Shown here: piece after piece, positions 28,537 to 36,702 of the stretch
Position numbering within the stretch: position 1 is the stretch's first letter
Layout of the letters: each line of letters begins with the position of its first letter
Source of the DNA: Bog-756 sp963845485
Lineage (GTDB): Bacteria > Actinomycetota > Acidimicrobiia > Acidimicrobiales > RAAP-2
Length of the DNA: 64,000 nucleotides
Assembly: GCA_963845485.1 (NCBI GenBank)
Contig: CAWJSI010000017.1
Span: forward strand, 248,001 to 312,000
Direction: 5' to 3'
Notes under the pieces: generated by a model
What the model saw: the letters and a program-made list of their open reading frames with translations, nothing else
What the model was told of the DNA's origin: nothing
Database searches by the model: none
Translations under genes and position numbers: made by a program

Positions 28537-29393
28537 GCGGCCGGCATGGGGAAGATGCTGGGCTCGCCGGCCACCGACCGGACAGCCTCATCACGCGCCA
28601 CCGGACTCATGGACCGGTGCCCTTCCGCCGCAGCCAGGGCGGTCCGGAGGACCTCCCTGTCGCCGGGCGTGCAGAACGCGTGGACACCTGGCGTCGAGAG
28701 GACGAAGTCGACGCCACGGGACACGGCGTCGACTGTCGTGTAGGGCTCGTACCAGGTTCCCGCCGTGTGCTCCCGGCCAGACCACGGTCGGGCGGCGGCG
28801 GCCTTGATGGCCATCACCCCGACGTCGTGGCGATCAGCGTGGTCGAGCAGGGCCTCGGCGTCCCGACGGTAGGTCGGATCCGACCAGAGCTGCGCGTTGA
28901 CCGGGAACATCACCGTGTCGAGGTCGTAGCGACGGAGCGCCTCGAGGTGGGCGGCCGGAGCCGTCATCTCGTGGCCCGTGACGCCCACCCACCGGCACAG
29001 GCCCTCGTCCCGGGCCGCCAGAATGGCCTCCACCGCCCCCGACCGGGCGTCGAGCTCGGCGATATCGGTCACCGCGTGCATCTGGTAGAGGTCGAAGTAC
29101 TCACAGCCCAGCCGGGTGAGCGACTCCTCCAGCTGGGCCCGCACGCCGTCTGCGCTGTGGCGCAGGGTCTTGCAGGCCACGAACAGTCGGTCACGGACGT
29201 CAGGGAGGAGGGGGCCCAATAGCGCTTCGGCCCGCCCGTACTGTGGGGCTACGTCGAGGTGGTTGACCCCGGCCTCAAGCGCTTCGGACAGCGCCGATGC
29301 GGTGCTGTCGGGATCGCCGTCGGAGAAGGCCGCTCCCCCGAGGATGGCCACCGACGAACGGTGTCCGGTTCTGCCCAATCGCCGCTGTTCCAC
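28533..29393 (-). CDS. Aldo/keto reductase family protein
   Basis: 286 aa. The start MEQRRLGRTGHRSSVAILGG and the motifs NHLDVAPQYGRAEALLGP (Asp/Tyr), ACKT (Lys) and YQMHAV (His) fit the AKR fold. The C-terminal NADPH-binding part is shorter and less regular (VDFVLSTPGVHAFCTPGD), as in the subgroup seen in actinobacterial acyl-CoA loci. It is translationally coupled to the carboxyltransferase fusion, so the two act in the same pathway or are at least co-expressed. Confidence 0.85.
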   Translation of the reverse strand: MEQRRLGRTGHRSSVAILGGAAFSDGDPDSTASALSEALEAGVNHLDVAPQYGRAEALLGPLLPDVRDRLFVACKTLRHSADGVRAQLEESLTRLGCEYFDLYQMHAVTDIAELDARSGAVEAILAARDEGLCRWVGVTGHEMTAPAAHLEALRRYDLDTVMFPVNAQLWSDPTYRRDAEALLDHADRHDVGVMAIKAAAARPWSGREHTAGTWYEPYTTVDAVSRGVDFVLSTPGVHAFCTPGDREVLRTALAAAEGHRSMSPVARDEAVRSVAGEPSIFPMPAA

Positions 29394-29450
29394 GCCAGAA
29401 CCGTAGTGCGGCCGATCCCGACGCGCCGGCTTCGACAGCTGCTACGTCGC

Positions 29451-29903
29451 TCAGCGTGCGGCGGCCGCCCGAGCCGCCTCCCAGCCCGCCACCATGGCCC
29501 CGAACTTCATCGGGTTGTAGACGTCCTCCTCATAGGACCACTGGCCATCCCCGGCGTACTTGAGCAGCGTGAAGTTGTACTCCTGGTGGACGGTGCCATC
29601 ACCTGGATCCCTCATCCGGTTCCAGACCTGGCATACCACCCAGCCCTTCTCCTCATCGACGACGTACCACTCGATGGGGAACTCGGGCATGTCGCTACCC
29701 GGATACTCCGTCATTGTTGCGCTGATCCACCGGTGGATGGCGTCTCGGCCCTCGAACTGCCCATAGTGATGCTCGATATAGACCGCATCCTCGGTGAACT
29801 GGTCGGCCCATTCCTTCCAGTCCCCCGACGCTCCGGCATCGGCGGCCTTGCGCTGGTACTCGGCGAACGCCGCTTCGATCTCGGCCCTACTCCACTGTCC
29901 CAT
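29451..29903 (-). CDS. SnoaL/NTF2-like family protein
   Basis: 150-aa single-domain protein. MGQWSRAEIEAAFAEYQRK opens the fold, WADQFTEDAVYIEHHYGQF and GRDAIHRWISATM follow, and it ends in a beta sheet with WVVCQVWNRMRDPGDG. It is a small ligand-binding or lyase-type cone fold. The start ATG is at 29903. The gene precedes the reductase/carboxyltransferase pair in the same direction. Confidence 0.8.
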   Translation of the reverse strand: MGQWSRAEIEAAFAEYQRKAADAGASGDWKEWADQFTEDAVYIEHHYGQFEGRDAIHRWISATMTEYPGSDMPEFPIEWYVVDEEKGWVVCQVWNRMRDPGDGTVHQEYNFTLLKYAGDGQWSYEEDVYNPMKFGAMVAGWEAARAAAAR

Positions 29904-30036
29904 GGCACCGGCTCCTTTTGACCCCCCGTGGGCCGGCCCTCAGCATGGGCCGTCCCTCGCACCGGGTCAACCGGCCGACATCCCCGGGGCAAGGCCATCC
30001 CCAGGTACACCGTCCATTCGGCCCCCGGGCTCCCGC

Positions 30037-30996
30037 CTAGGTACCGGTGTTCCTCAGCCGGGGCACCACCGAGGTCCCCAGCCCGACGATCTGCTCTCGC
30101 ACCGCCTCGGGCGGAACTCCAGGAAGGTGGACCCGTAGGTCGAGCGAGTCCGCTCCCACCGTCCGGAGCACAGCCGCCAATTGCTCGGCCAGATCGGCGG
30201 GGTCATCGGCCATGACCGTCTGGTCGGCGCCGAATGCAGCGGGATCCCCCGTGACCCGGTCGTAGATCCGTCGTTGGCGTTCGATCAGTTCTCCGGGCAG
30301 GTCACCCAGCCACACCCGACGAATGAGCACCTTGGCCCCGCTCCCACCGGCTTCATCGAACGCGTTGGTGAGGCGGGTCAGCCGTTCAGGACCAGACATC
30401 CCCTCCATCAGGATGCCGGCACCGACGGCCGCAGCCCGCCGGGCGGCGGCGGGCGAGACCGCGGCACTCAACACCGGCACCGGGTGGTCGCGGCAACCGG
30501 CCAGCGCCGGGTCACCGGCCAGCGGTCCGAGGTCACGGCCCTGCAACATGGCCACCAGGCGAGGCAGTTCGGCAGCGAAGCGGGCCGGTGCTGACGCCCG
30601 ATCGGTCCCCATGACCTCGTAGTCCAGCGGGAGGGCGCCGGCGGCCACGCCGAGGCCCACCCGACCCGGGTGGCGGGCGGCCAGCCAGGCTGTCTCCTCG
30701 GCCACGAGAGCGGTGGGGCGCAGCGGAAGGAGCAGTGGGCAGGCAGCGGCCCATCCGTGCCGGTGGTCGTCGAGGATGAACGACGACATCTGCTGGGGAT
30801 TGGGGAGATAGCCAGCAAAGCCGCCGTGGTGCTCGCTGGTCATCACCCCGTCGAATCCGGCGTCGAGCGCCAGTCCGGCCTGGGCGGTCAACTCGGCCAC
30901 CACCTCGGCGGCCGGCAGGTCGTTGTGGGGATAGAGGCGCATCGAGACCGACCCCGGAGCAAAGGGGACCGGTACCGAGGTGGCGGCAGGCGGCAC
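30037..30996 (-). CDS. LLM-class (luciferase-like) flavin-dependent oxidoreductase
   Basis: 319-aa TIM-barrel protein of the bacterial-luciferase-like superfamily. It shows LALDAGFDGVMTSEHHGGFAG early, WLAARHPGRVGLGVAAG in the middle and AAAVGAGILMEGMSGPERL later. In actinobacteria such proteins use FMN or coenzyme F420 to hydride-reduce or mono-oxygenate small molecules. The start is a GTG at 30996; an in-frame ATG at about 30942 is an alternative. No coupled neighbour. Confidence 0.85.
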   Translation of the reverse strand: MPPAATSVPVPFAPGSVSMRLYPHNDLPAAEVVAELTAQAGLALDAGFDGVMTSEHHGGFAGYLPNPQQMSSFILDDHRHGWAAACPLLLPLRPTALVAEETAWLAARHPGRVGLGVAAGALPLDYEVMGTDRASAPARFAAELPRLVAMLQGRDLGPLAGDPALAGCRDHPVPVLSAAVSPAAARRAAAVGAGILMEGMSGPERLTRLTNAFDEAGGSGAKVLIRRVWLGDLPGELIERQRRIYDRVTGDPAAFGADQTVMADDPADLAEQLAAVLRTVGADSLDLRVHLPGVPPEAVREQIVGLGTSVVPRLRNTGT

Positions 30997-31062
30997 GGAC
31001 CGACCCTACGGCACCCGGCCCGGGGGATCTCACCAGTTGCCGATCGGGAAGGGAGTGCCGGT

Positions 31063-31977
31063 GTGGGAAGCTCAGAGATGGGTCAGATCGACATCGCCGG
31101 AGCCGGAGATCTGTCGACCGGAGCGGCTGGTCGGCGGGTGCTCTCCTGCGAACTGGGCTTCTGGGTGGCGGAACCTGCCGAGGTCGTGCTGCAGATCACG
31201 GCATCAGCCACGGCGGGCGTGGTGGTGGCCGAGCGGTTCGACGCCCGGTCGGAAGGCGAACCCATGGCGGCCACCGAACTGCTCGGGCCCAACGGCACAC
31301 GCTCCCATCTCCTCACCGCACCGTTGGGACGGCTTCAGGTGTCCTACCGGGCGGAGATCGAAGCGGCAGGTTCGCCAGTCTCGGCGCCGGGAAACCTGTC
31401 GCCGGTCGGCCTCGGCCCCCCTGAGCTAGCCGCCGCCAACTCGCGCCTGGTCTACCTCCGCCCCAGCCGCTACTGCCCGTCGGACCACCTAGTGGGCTTC
31501 GCCGTTGCCGAGTTCGGCGTGGACGCCTCGGTGGAGGAGCGGGTGTCGGCCATCACCGAGTGGATCCGCGAGCGGGTCGGCTACGTAGCCGGATCCAGTT
31601 CGGTCCACGACTCAGCCGAGCACACGTTGTTGACCGGCATGGGCACCTGTCGGGACTTCGCCCATCTGGGGGTGGCTCTGTGCCGGGCGGTAGGCATCCC
31701 GGCCCGCTTCACCTCGGTCTACGCGCCCGGCCTTTTCCCCATGGACTTCCACGCCGTGTTCGAGGTCATCGAACAGGGCCGGTGGTTCGCCTTCGACGCC
31801 ACCGACCTGGCCCCCCGTCCGGCCATGGTCCGGATCGCCACCGGCCGGGACGCGGCGGACACCGCGTTTGCCTCGGTGATCAGCGGAATCGCCACGCTCG
31901 AGTCCCTTGAAGTCACGGCCACGGTCGGCAGCGACCTTCCCGTCGACGACCGCACCCTGCGGGTCGAACTCGCCTGA
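31063..31977 (+). CDS. Transglutaminase-like cysteine protease-fold protein
   Basis: 304 aa. The catalytic triad is visible: Cys196 in GTCRDFAHLGVALCRAVG, His230 in MDFHAVFEV and Asp245 in WFAFDATDLAPR. The N-terminal beta domain (about 1-110) is the usual companion of bacterial transglutaminase-like proteins. The GTG at 31063 is chosen because AAGGGAG lies 7 nt upstream; the ATG at 31078 is possible. Members are peptidases or amidases, often linked to a tripartite ATP-grasp/alpha-E locus, which is not present here. Confidence 0.88.
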   Translation: MGSSEMGQIDIAGAGDLSTGAAGRRVLSCELGFWVAEPAEVVLQITASATAGVVVAERFDARSEGEPMAATELLGPNGTRSHLLTAPLGRLQVSYRAEIEAAGSPVSAPGNLSPVGLGPPELAAANSRLVYLRPSRYCPSDHLVGFAVAEFGVDASVEERVSAITEWIRERVGYVAGSSSVHDSAEHTLLTGMGTCRDFAHLGVALCRAVGIPARFTSVYAPGLFPMDFHAVFEVIEQGRWFAFDATDLAPRPAMVRIATGRDAADTAFASVISGIATLESLEVTATVGSDLPVDDRTLRVELA

Positions 31978-31986
31978 GCGGTCAAG

Positions 31987-32337
31987 CTATCGCCGGAGGT
32001 CGCCGATGCCCAGCGACTGCACCGCGTCGCCGCTTCCCGCTGCATCTTCGATGGCCACCACGGGGTCCGAGGTGAACAGGTAGGTCCGGAGATGGCGGTC
32101 GAGGACCGGATCGTTGCGGCGCAGCCATTCGAGCGTCATGGCGGCGTGCTCTTTTTCTTCGTCCCGGTTGTGGGCCAAGACCTCAGCGAGCTCGGGGTCG
32201 TCGGTGGCCGCCACCCGTTGGTCGTACCAGTCGACCGCCTCCAACTCCTCTTGGATGGACGCCAGGGCACGGTGCCGGTCGATGGTGCTCGCCGGCAACC
32301 GGTCCTCGGGTTCGTGCAGACCTGCGCTCTGGGCCAT
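31987..32337 (-). CDS. Encapsulated ferritin-like protein (EncFtn) with cargo-loading C-terminus
   Basis: 116 aa. The sequence ASIQEELEAVDWYDQRV then HNRDEEKEHAAMTLEWLRR is the EncFtn signature. By comparison with the Rhodospirillum rubrum protein, the ferroxidase ligands are Glu31, Glu61 and His64, with Tyr38 nearby. It ends AVQSLGIGDLRR, a typical encapsulin cargo-loading peptide. The ATG at 32337 has GAGGAGA upstream; an in-frame extension to 32439 overlaps the upstream AlkB-like gene. The family forms an annular decamer that oxidises Fe2+ for storage inside an encapsulin shell. No shell gene is found in this window, although it is usually adjacent. Confidence 0.9.
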   Translation of the reverse strand: MAQSAGLHEPEDRLPASTIDRHRALASIQEELEAVDWYDQRVAATDDPELAEVLAHNRDEEKEHAAMTLEWLRRNDPVLDRHLRTYLFTSDPVVAIEDAAGSGDAVQSLGIGDLRR

Positions 32338-32435
32338 GGGTTCTCCTCGTGGTCGTACCGCCCGGGCCTCTCGGGATGACCTCGGCTCCGACGCTGCTGA
32401 CCAGGGTACAAGAGACCGGGCCCGTGAGAGACGGG

Positions 32436-33062
32436 TCAACTGGCTCCCCGGGTGCGGAACTGCACGCTGATCCGCGGGCCCACCATCCGGCTCGTCTTCG
32501 GCACGCAGTGCTGCCAGGCCTGCTGGAACTGGCCTCCCATGACGAGGAGGTCGCCGCCCCCGAGGCGGTGACGAATCGCCGGTCCCCCTGGGTTTGGTCG
32601 TATGAGGAAGGTCCGTCGCTCACCCAGGGAGATGATGGCCACCACCGTGTCGGTGGTGTGGTGTCGTCCGATGCGGTCACTGTGCCAGGCCACGCTGTCT
32701 CGACCGTCTCGGTACAGGCACAGCCCGGTGGTCCGCAGCTCCCCCGCAGCACCCCTCCCGTACTGCCGGTTGAGCAGGGAACGGGCCTCCGCCAAGGCCG
32801 GATGGGGAAGGACCTCGTCCTCCTGATAGAAGCAGACCAGGCGGGGCACGGTCACGGTGCGGTCGTACATGGGCCGTTCCTCCAACCGCCAGGGCACCTG
32901 CCCGGCCAGATGCTCGAACAAGAGATCGTGGCGTCCGACCCATGCGGGGTGGAACTCGATCCACGCCGGGCCACCGAGGGAGGTCCTCTGGACCGCCGAG
33001 CGGTCCGTCCCTAGTGCCACCGACTCGCCCTGGTCGAACAGGGACCGCTGCAGCGCTGTCAT
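32436..33062 (-). CDS. AlkB-like 2-oxoglutarate/Fe(II) dioxygenase
   Basis: 208 aa. The iron ligands are His127 and Asp129 in AWHSDRIGRH and His185 in WQHCVP; 2-oxoglutarate-binding arginines follow in GPRISVQFR. YRDGRDSVAWHSD matches the AlkB family, which repairs alkylated DNA bases by oxidative demethylation. The ATG at 33062 is preferred: a -10-like TATACGAT ends 8 nt upstream, as in leaderless mRNAs, and a LexA-type box is at 33077-33096. A longer GTG start at 33173 would place the box inside the gene. SOS control fits a repair role. Confidence 0.9.
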   Translation of the reverse strand: MTALQRSLFDQGESVALGTDRSAVQRTSLGGPAWIEFHPAWVGRHDLLFEHLAGQVPWRLEERPMYDRTVTVPRLVCFYQEDEVLPHPALAEARSLLNRQYGRGAAGELRTTGLCLYRDGRDSVAWHSDRIGRHHTTDTVVAIISLGERRTFLIRPNPGGPAIRHRLGGGDLLVMGGQFQQAWQHCVPKTSRMVGPRISVQFRTRGAS

Positions 33063-33069
33063 CGGACCG

Positions 33070-33079
33070 CTATCGTATA
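33070..33079 (-). promoter_or_regulatory. Candidate -10 element of a leaderless AlkB-like transcript
   Basis: Read on the minus strand the sequence is GTATACGATA, with a TATACGAT core 8 nt before the ATG at 33062. In actinobacteria this spacing usually means transcription starts at or next to the start codon. It overlaps the right edge of the LexA-type box, so repressor binding would block it. Confidence 0.5.
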
Positions 33080-33096
33080 CGAACAGATGTTCGTAT
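33077..33096. promoter_or_regulatory. LexA-type SOS box, ATACGAACAGATGTTCGTAT
   Basis: A perfect inverted repeat with 9-bp arms. The core CGAAC-AGAT-GTTCG (33080-33093) fits the Gram-positive/actinobacterial LexA consensus CGAACN4GTTCG exactly. It lies 14 nt before the AlkB-like start (minus) and 94 nt before the metallopeptidase start (plus), so it could control either or both. Confidence 0.85.
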
Positions 33097-33190
33097 CGAT
33101 CGGTTCCGAGGCGGGTTTGGTCGGCCCCGGGACGGGTAGCGTCGACCACTCCCCCCGCTCCGCCAACCACCAAGATCGGACATTCACCCC

Positions 33191-34243
33191 ATGCGCGTCT
33201 TCACGTGTGACAGCTGCGGCCAGCTGGTCTTCTTCGACAACAGCCAGTGCCTTCGGTGTCATTCGCCGCTCGGGTACGTGCATCAACGTCGGGACGTGGT
33301 GGCCCTGACCGAGATCGCTCCGGATCATCTCGTCGACCTGAACGGCCCGGTTCGGGCCTGGCAGCGGTGCGCCACCCACGCGGTGACCGGCTGCAACTGG
33401 CTGGTACCGGCAGGCACCAACGCCCTCTGCGAATCCTGTGTCCTGACACGGACCAGGCCGGCGGACGGAGATACCGAAGGGGTGGCCGAACTGCTTCACG
33501 GAGAGATGGCCAAGCGACGGCTCATCTTCCAGTTGGCCGAGCTCGGGCTGCCCGTCGTCCCTCGCGACGAGGTAGCCGGGAAGGGACTGGCCTTCGACCT
33601 GCTTTCGAGTGCCGAGACCAAAGTGATCACCGGACACGACAACGGCGTCATCACCTTGGATCTGGCCGAAGCGGACACCCAACACCGAGAGCACCTCCGC
33701 CTCCAGTTGAGTGAGCCCTACCGCACCCTGCTCGGCCACTTCCGTCACGAGATCGGCCACTACTTCTGGCCGGTCCTGGTCAACCAACCCGACGTCCTCG
33801 AGGCGTGCCGGGTCCTCTTCGGTGACGACCGGGAGGACTACGCCCTAGCCGTGAAACGACACTACGACGCACCTCAGGACAGCGACCGCTCGTGGTCGAA
33901 CACCCACATCAGCCGCTACGCCACCATGCACCCCTATGAGGACTGGGCCGAGACCTTCGCCCACTACCTGCACATCCTCGACACCCTCCAGACCGCCGAC
34001 AGCTTCGGCCTCGGTGCCACCATCACCACCGGTCAGCGGCGTGCCCACCGCACCGGGGCACACCCCACGAGACCCGACAGCACCACCTCGTTCGGGGACG
34101 TGGTCGACAACTGGCTGGAGCTCTCCTACGCCCTCAACCAGATCAACCGGTCGATGGGCCATGACGATCTCTACCCGTTCGTGTTGGCTCCGACGGTCAT
34201 CCGCAAGCTGGCGTTCGTCGATCACATGGTGCATCGGACCTGA
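33191..34243 (+). CDS. Putative zinc-binding metallopeptidase (Peptidase_Mx type) with N-terminal zinc ribbon
   Basis: 350 aa. An N-terminal four-cysteine zinc ribbon uses Cys6/Cys9 (FTCDSCG) and Cys20/Cys23 (QCLRCH). The peptidase core has the HExxH motif RHEIGHYFW near residues 186-194 and a downstream acidic/His segment HPYEDWAETFAHYLHILD, which supplies further ligands. The ATG at 33191 fits. It is divergent from the AlkB-like gene across a LexA-type box, so DNA-damage induction is plausible. The protein substrate is unknown. Confidence 0.85.
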   Translation: MRVFTCDSCGQLVFFDNSQCLRCHSPLGYVHQRRDVVALTEIAPDHLVDLNGPVRAWQRCATHAVTGCNWLVPAGTNALCESCVLTRTRPADGDTEGVAELLHGEMAKRRLIFQLAELGLPVVPRDEVAGKGLAFDLLSSAETKVITGHDNGVITLDLAEADTQHREHLRLQLSEPYRTLLGHFRHEIGHYFWPVLVNQPDVLEACRVLFGDDREDYALAVKRHYDAPQDSDRSWSNTHISRYATMHPYEDWAETFAHYLHILDTLQTADSFGLGATITTGQRRAHRTGAHPTRPDSTTSFGDVVDNWLELSYALNQINRSMGHDDLYPFVLAPTVIRKLAFVDHMVHRT

Positions 34244-34261
34244 CCTACACCCCCAGACCCG

Positions 34262-35074
34262 TCAGTGGTACACCACCGGGGCGTCGAAAGCGGCCCGCCT
34301 CGAGGCCCGCCGGAGGGCGGCCATCACCGGACGGCCGAGGAGGAGAACCAGCACGGCGTTGGTCAGGGCCCGCGAGATGTCGAATCCCAGCGACGTGGTG
34401 AGATCAAAGAAGACAAAGCTGTGGAGGTTGTGGAGCGCCCCGGCCCCCGGCGAGTAAGAGAAGCTGGTCGAGGTGCCGGCGCCGAAGGGCCAGAACCACA
34501 GATTGAGCAGCGTGCCGTACGCCACGGCGGAAACGGCGGCGTAGCCGGCCAGCATGACGAGTTCGGCCTTTCCCTTCAGAGGGGGGAGGCACCCGGCGCC
34601 GAATCCCATCCAGGCCGCCCCGAACATCTGGAACGGGAGCCACGGTCCGATCCCTCCGGTGATGAGGGCCGAGGCGGCGATGGTCACGGCCCCGAGCACA
34701 AAGCCGAAGCCGCGTCCGAACACCCGGCCCGATGGGATCAGCAGAAAGAACACGGGTTCGAATCCGGCGATGCCCGGGCTCGGGATGCGCAGGGCCGCAC
34801 CACAGGCGGCGAGGATGCCGAGGAGGGCGATGGCCTTGGCGTCGAGGGTCCCCTCGGCCATCTCGCCAAGGATCACGGCGAGCAGCAGGGGCAGCACGGC
34901 CACGAACAACCACGGTGCGTCAGCCGAGTGGGCCTGGTTGGCCCCGGCGTGGGTCTGAATGACCAGAGGCCAGCAGAACGCGGCCAAGCCGATCAGCGAG
35001 GTCACGGCCAGGAGGACCGAGGCCCTGGGCCGGAGCTGGATGGCCGTTGAACGTCGGTCCTGATCACCGGTCAC
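34262..35074 (-). CDS. ECF transporter S component (predicted cobalamin/corrinoid type)
   Basis: About 270 aa with six membrane spans. Features are LGEMAEGTLDAKAIALLGIL, ALRIPSPGIAGFEPVFFLL and a C-terminal FDLTTSLGFDISRALTNAVL. The GTG at 35074 overlaps the ATPase stop (GTGA). The S component binds the substrate; its spans 1 and 3 pack against the T component. It is the last gene of the five-gene operon. The riboswitch at the operon head makes a corrinoid or a precursor the likely substrate, although the family (CbrT-like or CblT-like) is not settled by sequence reading. Confidence 0.87.
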   Translation of the reverse strand: MTGDQDRRSTAIQLRPRASVLLAVTSLIGLAAFCWPLVIQTHAGANQAHSADAPWLFVAVLPLLLAVILGEMAEGTLDAKAIALLGILAACGAALRIPSPGIAGFEPVFFLLIPSGRVFGRGFGFVLGAVTIAASALITGGIGPWLPFQMFGAAWMGFGAGCLPPLKGKAELVMLAGYAAVSAVAYGTLLNLWFWPFGAGTSTSFSYSPGAGALHNLHSFVFFDLTTSLGFDISRALTNAVLVLLLGRPVMAALRRASRRAAFDAPVVYH

Positions 35075-36702
35075 GGGAGCCCACCCGCCAGGGCCGTGCG
35101 CACTTCGTCCACGGTCAACCACGGCGCGGGGGCCAGCACCTTGGAGACCTGAGGGGCGAACACCGGCGAGTGACACACCACGTCTCTGGCCGGTCCGTCG
35201 GCCACGATCTCCCCTTCGGCCAACACCACCACCCGTGAGGCCACCTGGGCCACCAGCTCGACATCATGAGTGGCCACCAGCACACAGTCCCCATCGGCGG
35301 CCAGCTTCCTGAGCACGGTGACCAACCGCTCCTTGCTCGGATAGTCGAGACCGCGGGTGGGCTCGTCCAACAGAACGACCGTCGGTCCTGGGGCCAGCAC
35401 GATGGCCAGGGCTAGAGCCAGTCGCTGCCCTTCGGAGAGGTCCCGGGGATGGCGGTCCCGGGGCATGCCCGGAAGCACTTCATCCAGCATGGCCGACGTG
35501 GTGCCGGGATCGAGGCCCGTCTCGCGGTCGGCCGTCGAGCACTCCTCGGCCACGGTCTCGCCGTAGAGCAGGGCGCCGGCGTCCTGGGGGACCAGACCGA
35601 CAACGGTGATCAACTTCCGGGCGGGGATGCTGGTAGGCGGCGCGCCGGCCACGGTGACGCGACCGCTGTTGGGCGTGCGCAATCCGGCCAGCTGCGCCAA
35701 GAGCGTGGACTTACCCGACCCGTTGCGGCCCATAAGGGCCACCACCTCACCGGGCGCCATGGTGACCGACACCTGGTCGAGGGCCACCACCGGGCCGTAG
35801 ACGACGCTGGCCCGCTCGACACTGACCACCGTCGCCGGATCGGGATGCGCCGCGCCGGGGGACCGAGTGGGCTGGGGCGACGGTGCGTCGGCCAGCCGCT
35901 GGCGGAGCGGTCCGGCCAGCCGCCGGGCGTCCCGCACGGAGAGGGGCACCGGCGACCATCCGGCCAGCCGGGCCAGCTCCACCAGTGGAGGCGCCACCGG
36001 AGAGGTGGCCATGATCTCGGCGGTGGAGCCGGTCACCAGTGGGGCTCCGTCGCCCGGCACCAACACGACCCGGTCGGCGAAGGGGATCACCCGCTCCAAT
36101 CGGTGCTCCGCCAGCACCACCGTCATGCCGACGTCGTGCACCAGCCTCGTGAGGGAGGCCAGCACCTCCTCGGCAGCGGCCGGGTCGAGGGCCGAGGTGG
36201 GTTCGTCGAGGACGAGGACCCGGGGTGAGGCGCTGAGGACGGCACCGATCGCCACCCGTTGCTGTTGGCCTCCCGAGAGGGTCGTGAGGGGACGGTTGCG
36301 CAGGTCGTGCAAGCCGAGCAGGTCGAGGGTGTCCTCCACGCGTCGACGCATGGCGTCGGGGGCAATTCCGAGGTTCTCCATGGTGTACGCCAGTTCGTCC
36401 TCCACCGTGTCGGTGACGAAACTGCTAGCCGGGTTCTGGCCCACCACCCCGACCAGGTCGGCCAGCTCCCGAGGCGGGTGGGTTCGGGTGGAACGACCCC
36501 CGACGCGCACGTCGCCACCCAGGTGGCCACCGGTGAAGTGCGGCACGAGGCCGTTGATGGCCCGGAGCAACGTGGTCTTACCCGAGCCCGTCTGCCCCAC
36601 CACCAAACACAGCTCGCCCTCGTCGATGTGGAGGTCCACATGGACGAGGGTGGGGAGGTCGGCCCCGTCGTAGGTGAAGGTGACGTCGGAGAACTCGATC
36701 AT
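35071..36702 (-). CDS. ECF transporter ATPase, A1-A2 fusion
   Basis: 543 aa with two ABC domains in one chain. Walker A motifs are GQTGSGKTT (36-44) and GRNGSGKST (about 325-333); signatures are LSGGQQQRVAIGAVL and LSEGQRLALALAI; Walker B motifs end in LDEPTSALD and LDEPTRGLD. It supplies both ATP sites of an energy-coupling-factor importer. It overlaps the T-component gene by 4 nt (36699-36702) and the S-component gene by 4 nt, so subunits are made in a fixed order. Confidence 0.94.
   Translation of the reverse strand: MIEFSDVTFTYDGADLPTLVHVDLHIDEGELCLVVGQTGSGKTTLLRAINGLVPHFTGGHLGGDVRVGGRSTRTHPPRELADLVGVVGQNPASSFVTDTVEDELAYTMENLGIAPDAMRRRVEDTLDLLGLHDLRNRPLTTLSGGQQQRVAIGAVLSASPRVLVLDEPTSALDPAAAEEVLASLTRLVHDVGMTVVLAEHRLERVIPFADRVVLVPGDGAPLVTGSTAEIMATSPVAPPLVELARLAGWSPVPLSVRDARRLAGPLRQRLADAPSPQPTRSPGAAHPDPATVVSVERASVVYGPVVALDQVSVTMAPGEVVALMGRNGSGKSTLLAQLAGLRTPNSGRVTVAGAPPTSIPARKLITVVGLVPQDAGALLYGETVAEECSTADRETGLDPGTTSAMLDEVLPGMPRDRHPRDLSEGQRLALALAIVLAPGPTVVLLDEPTRGLDYPSKERLVTVLRKLAADGDCVLVATHDVELVAQVASRVVVLAEGEIVADGPARDVVCHSPVFAPQVSKVLAPAPWLTVDEVRTALAGGLP

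Noticed and set aside
31063..34243. Encapsulin shell gene next to EncFtn
   Set aside because: I checked the neighbours on both sides; none has an HK97-type encapsulin sequence.
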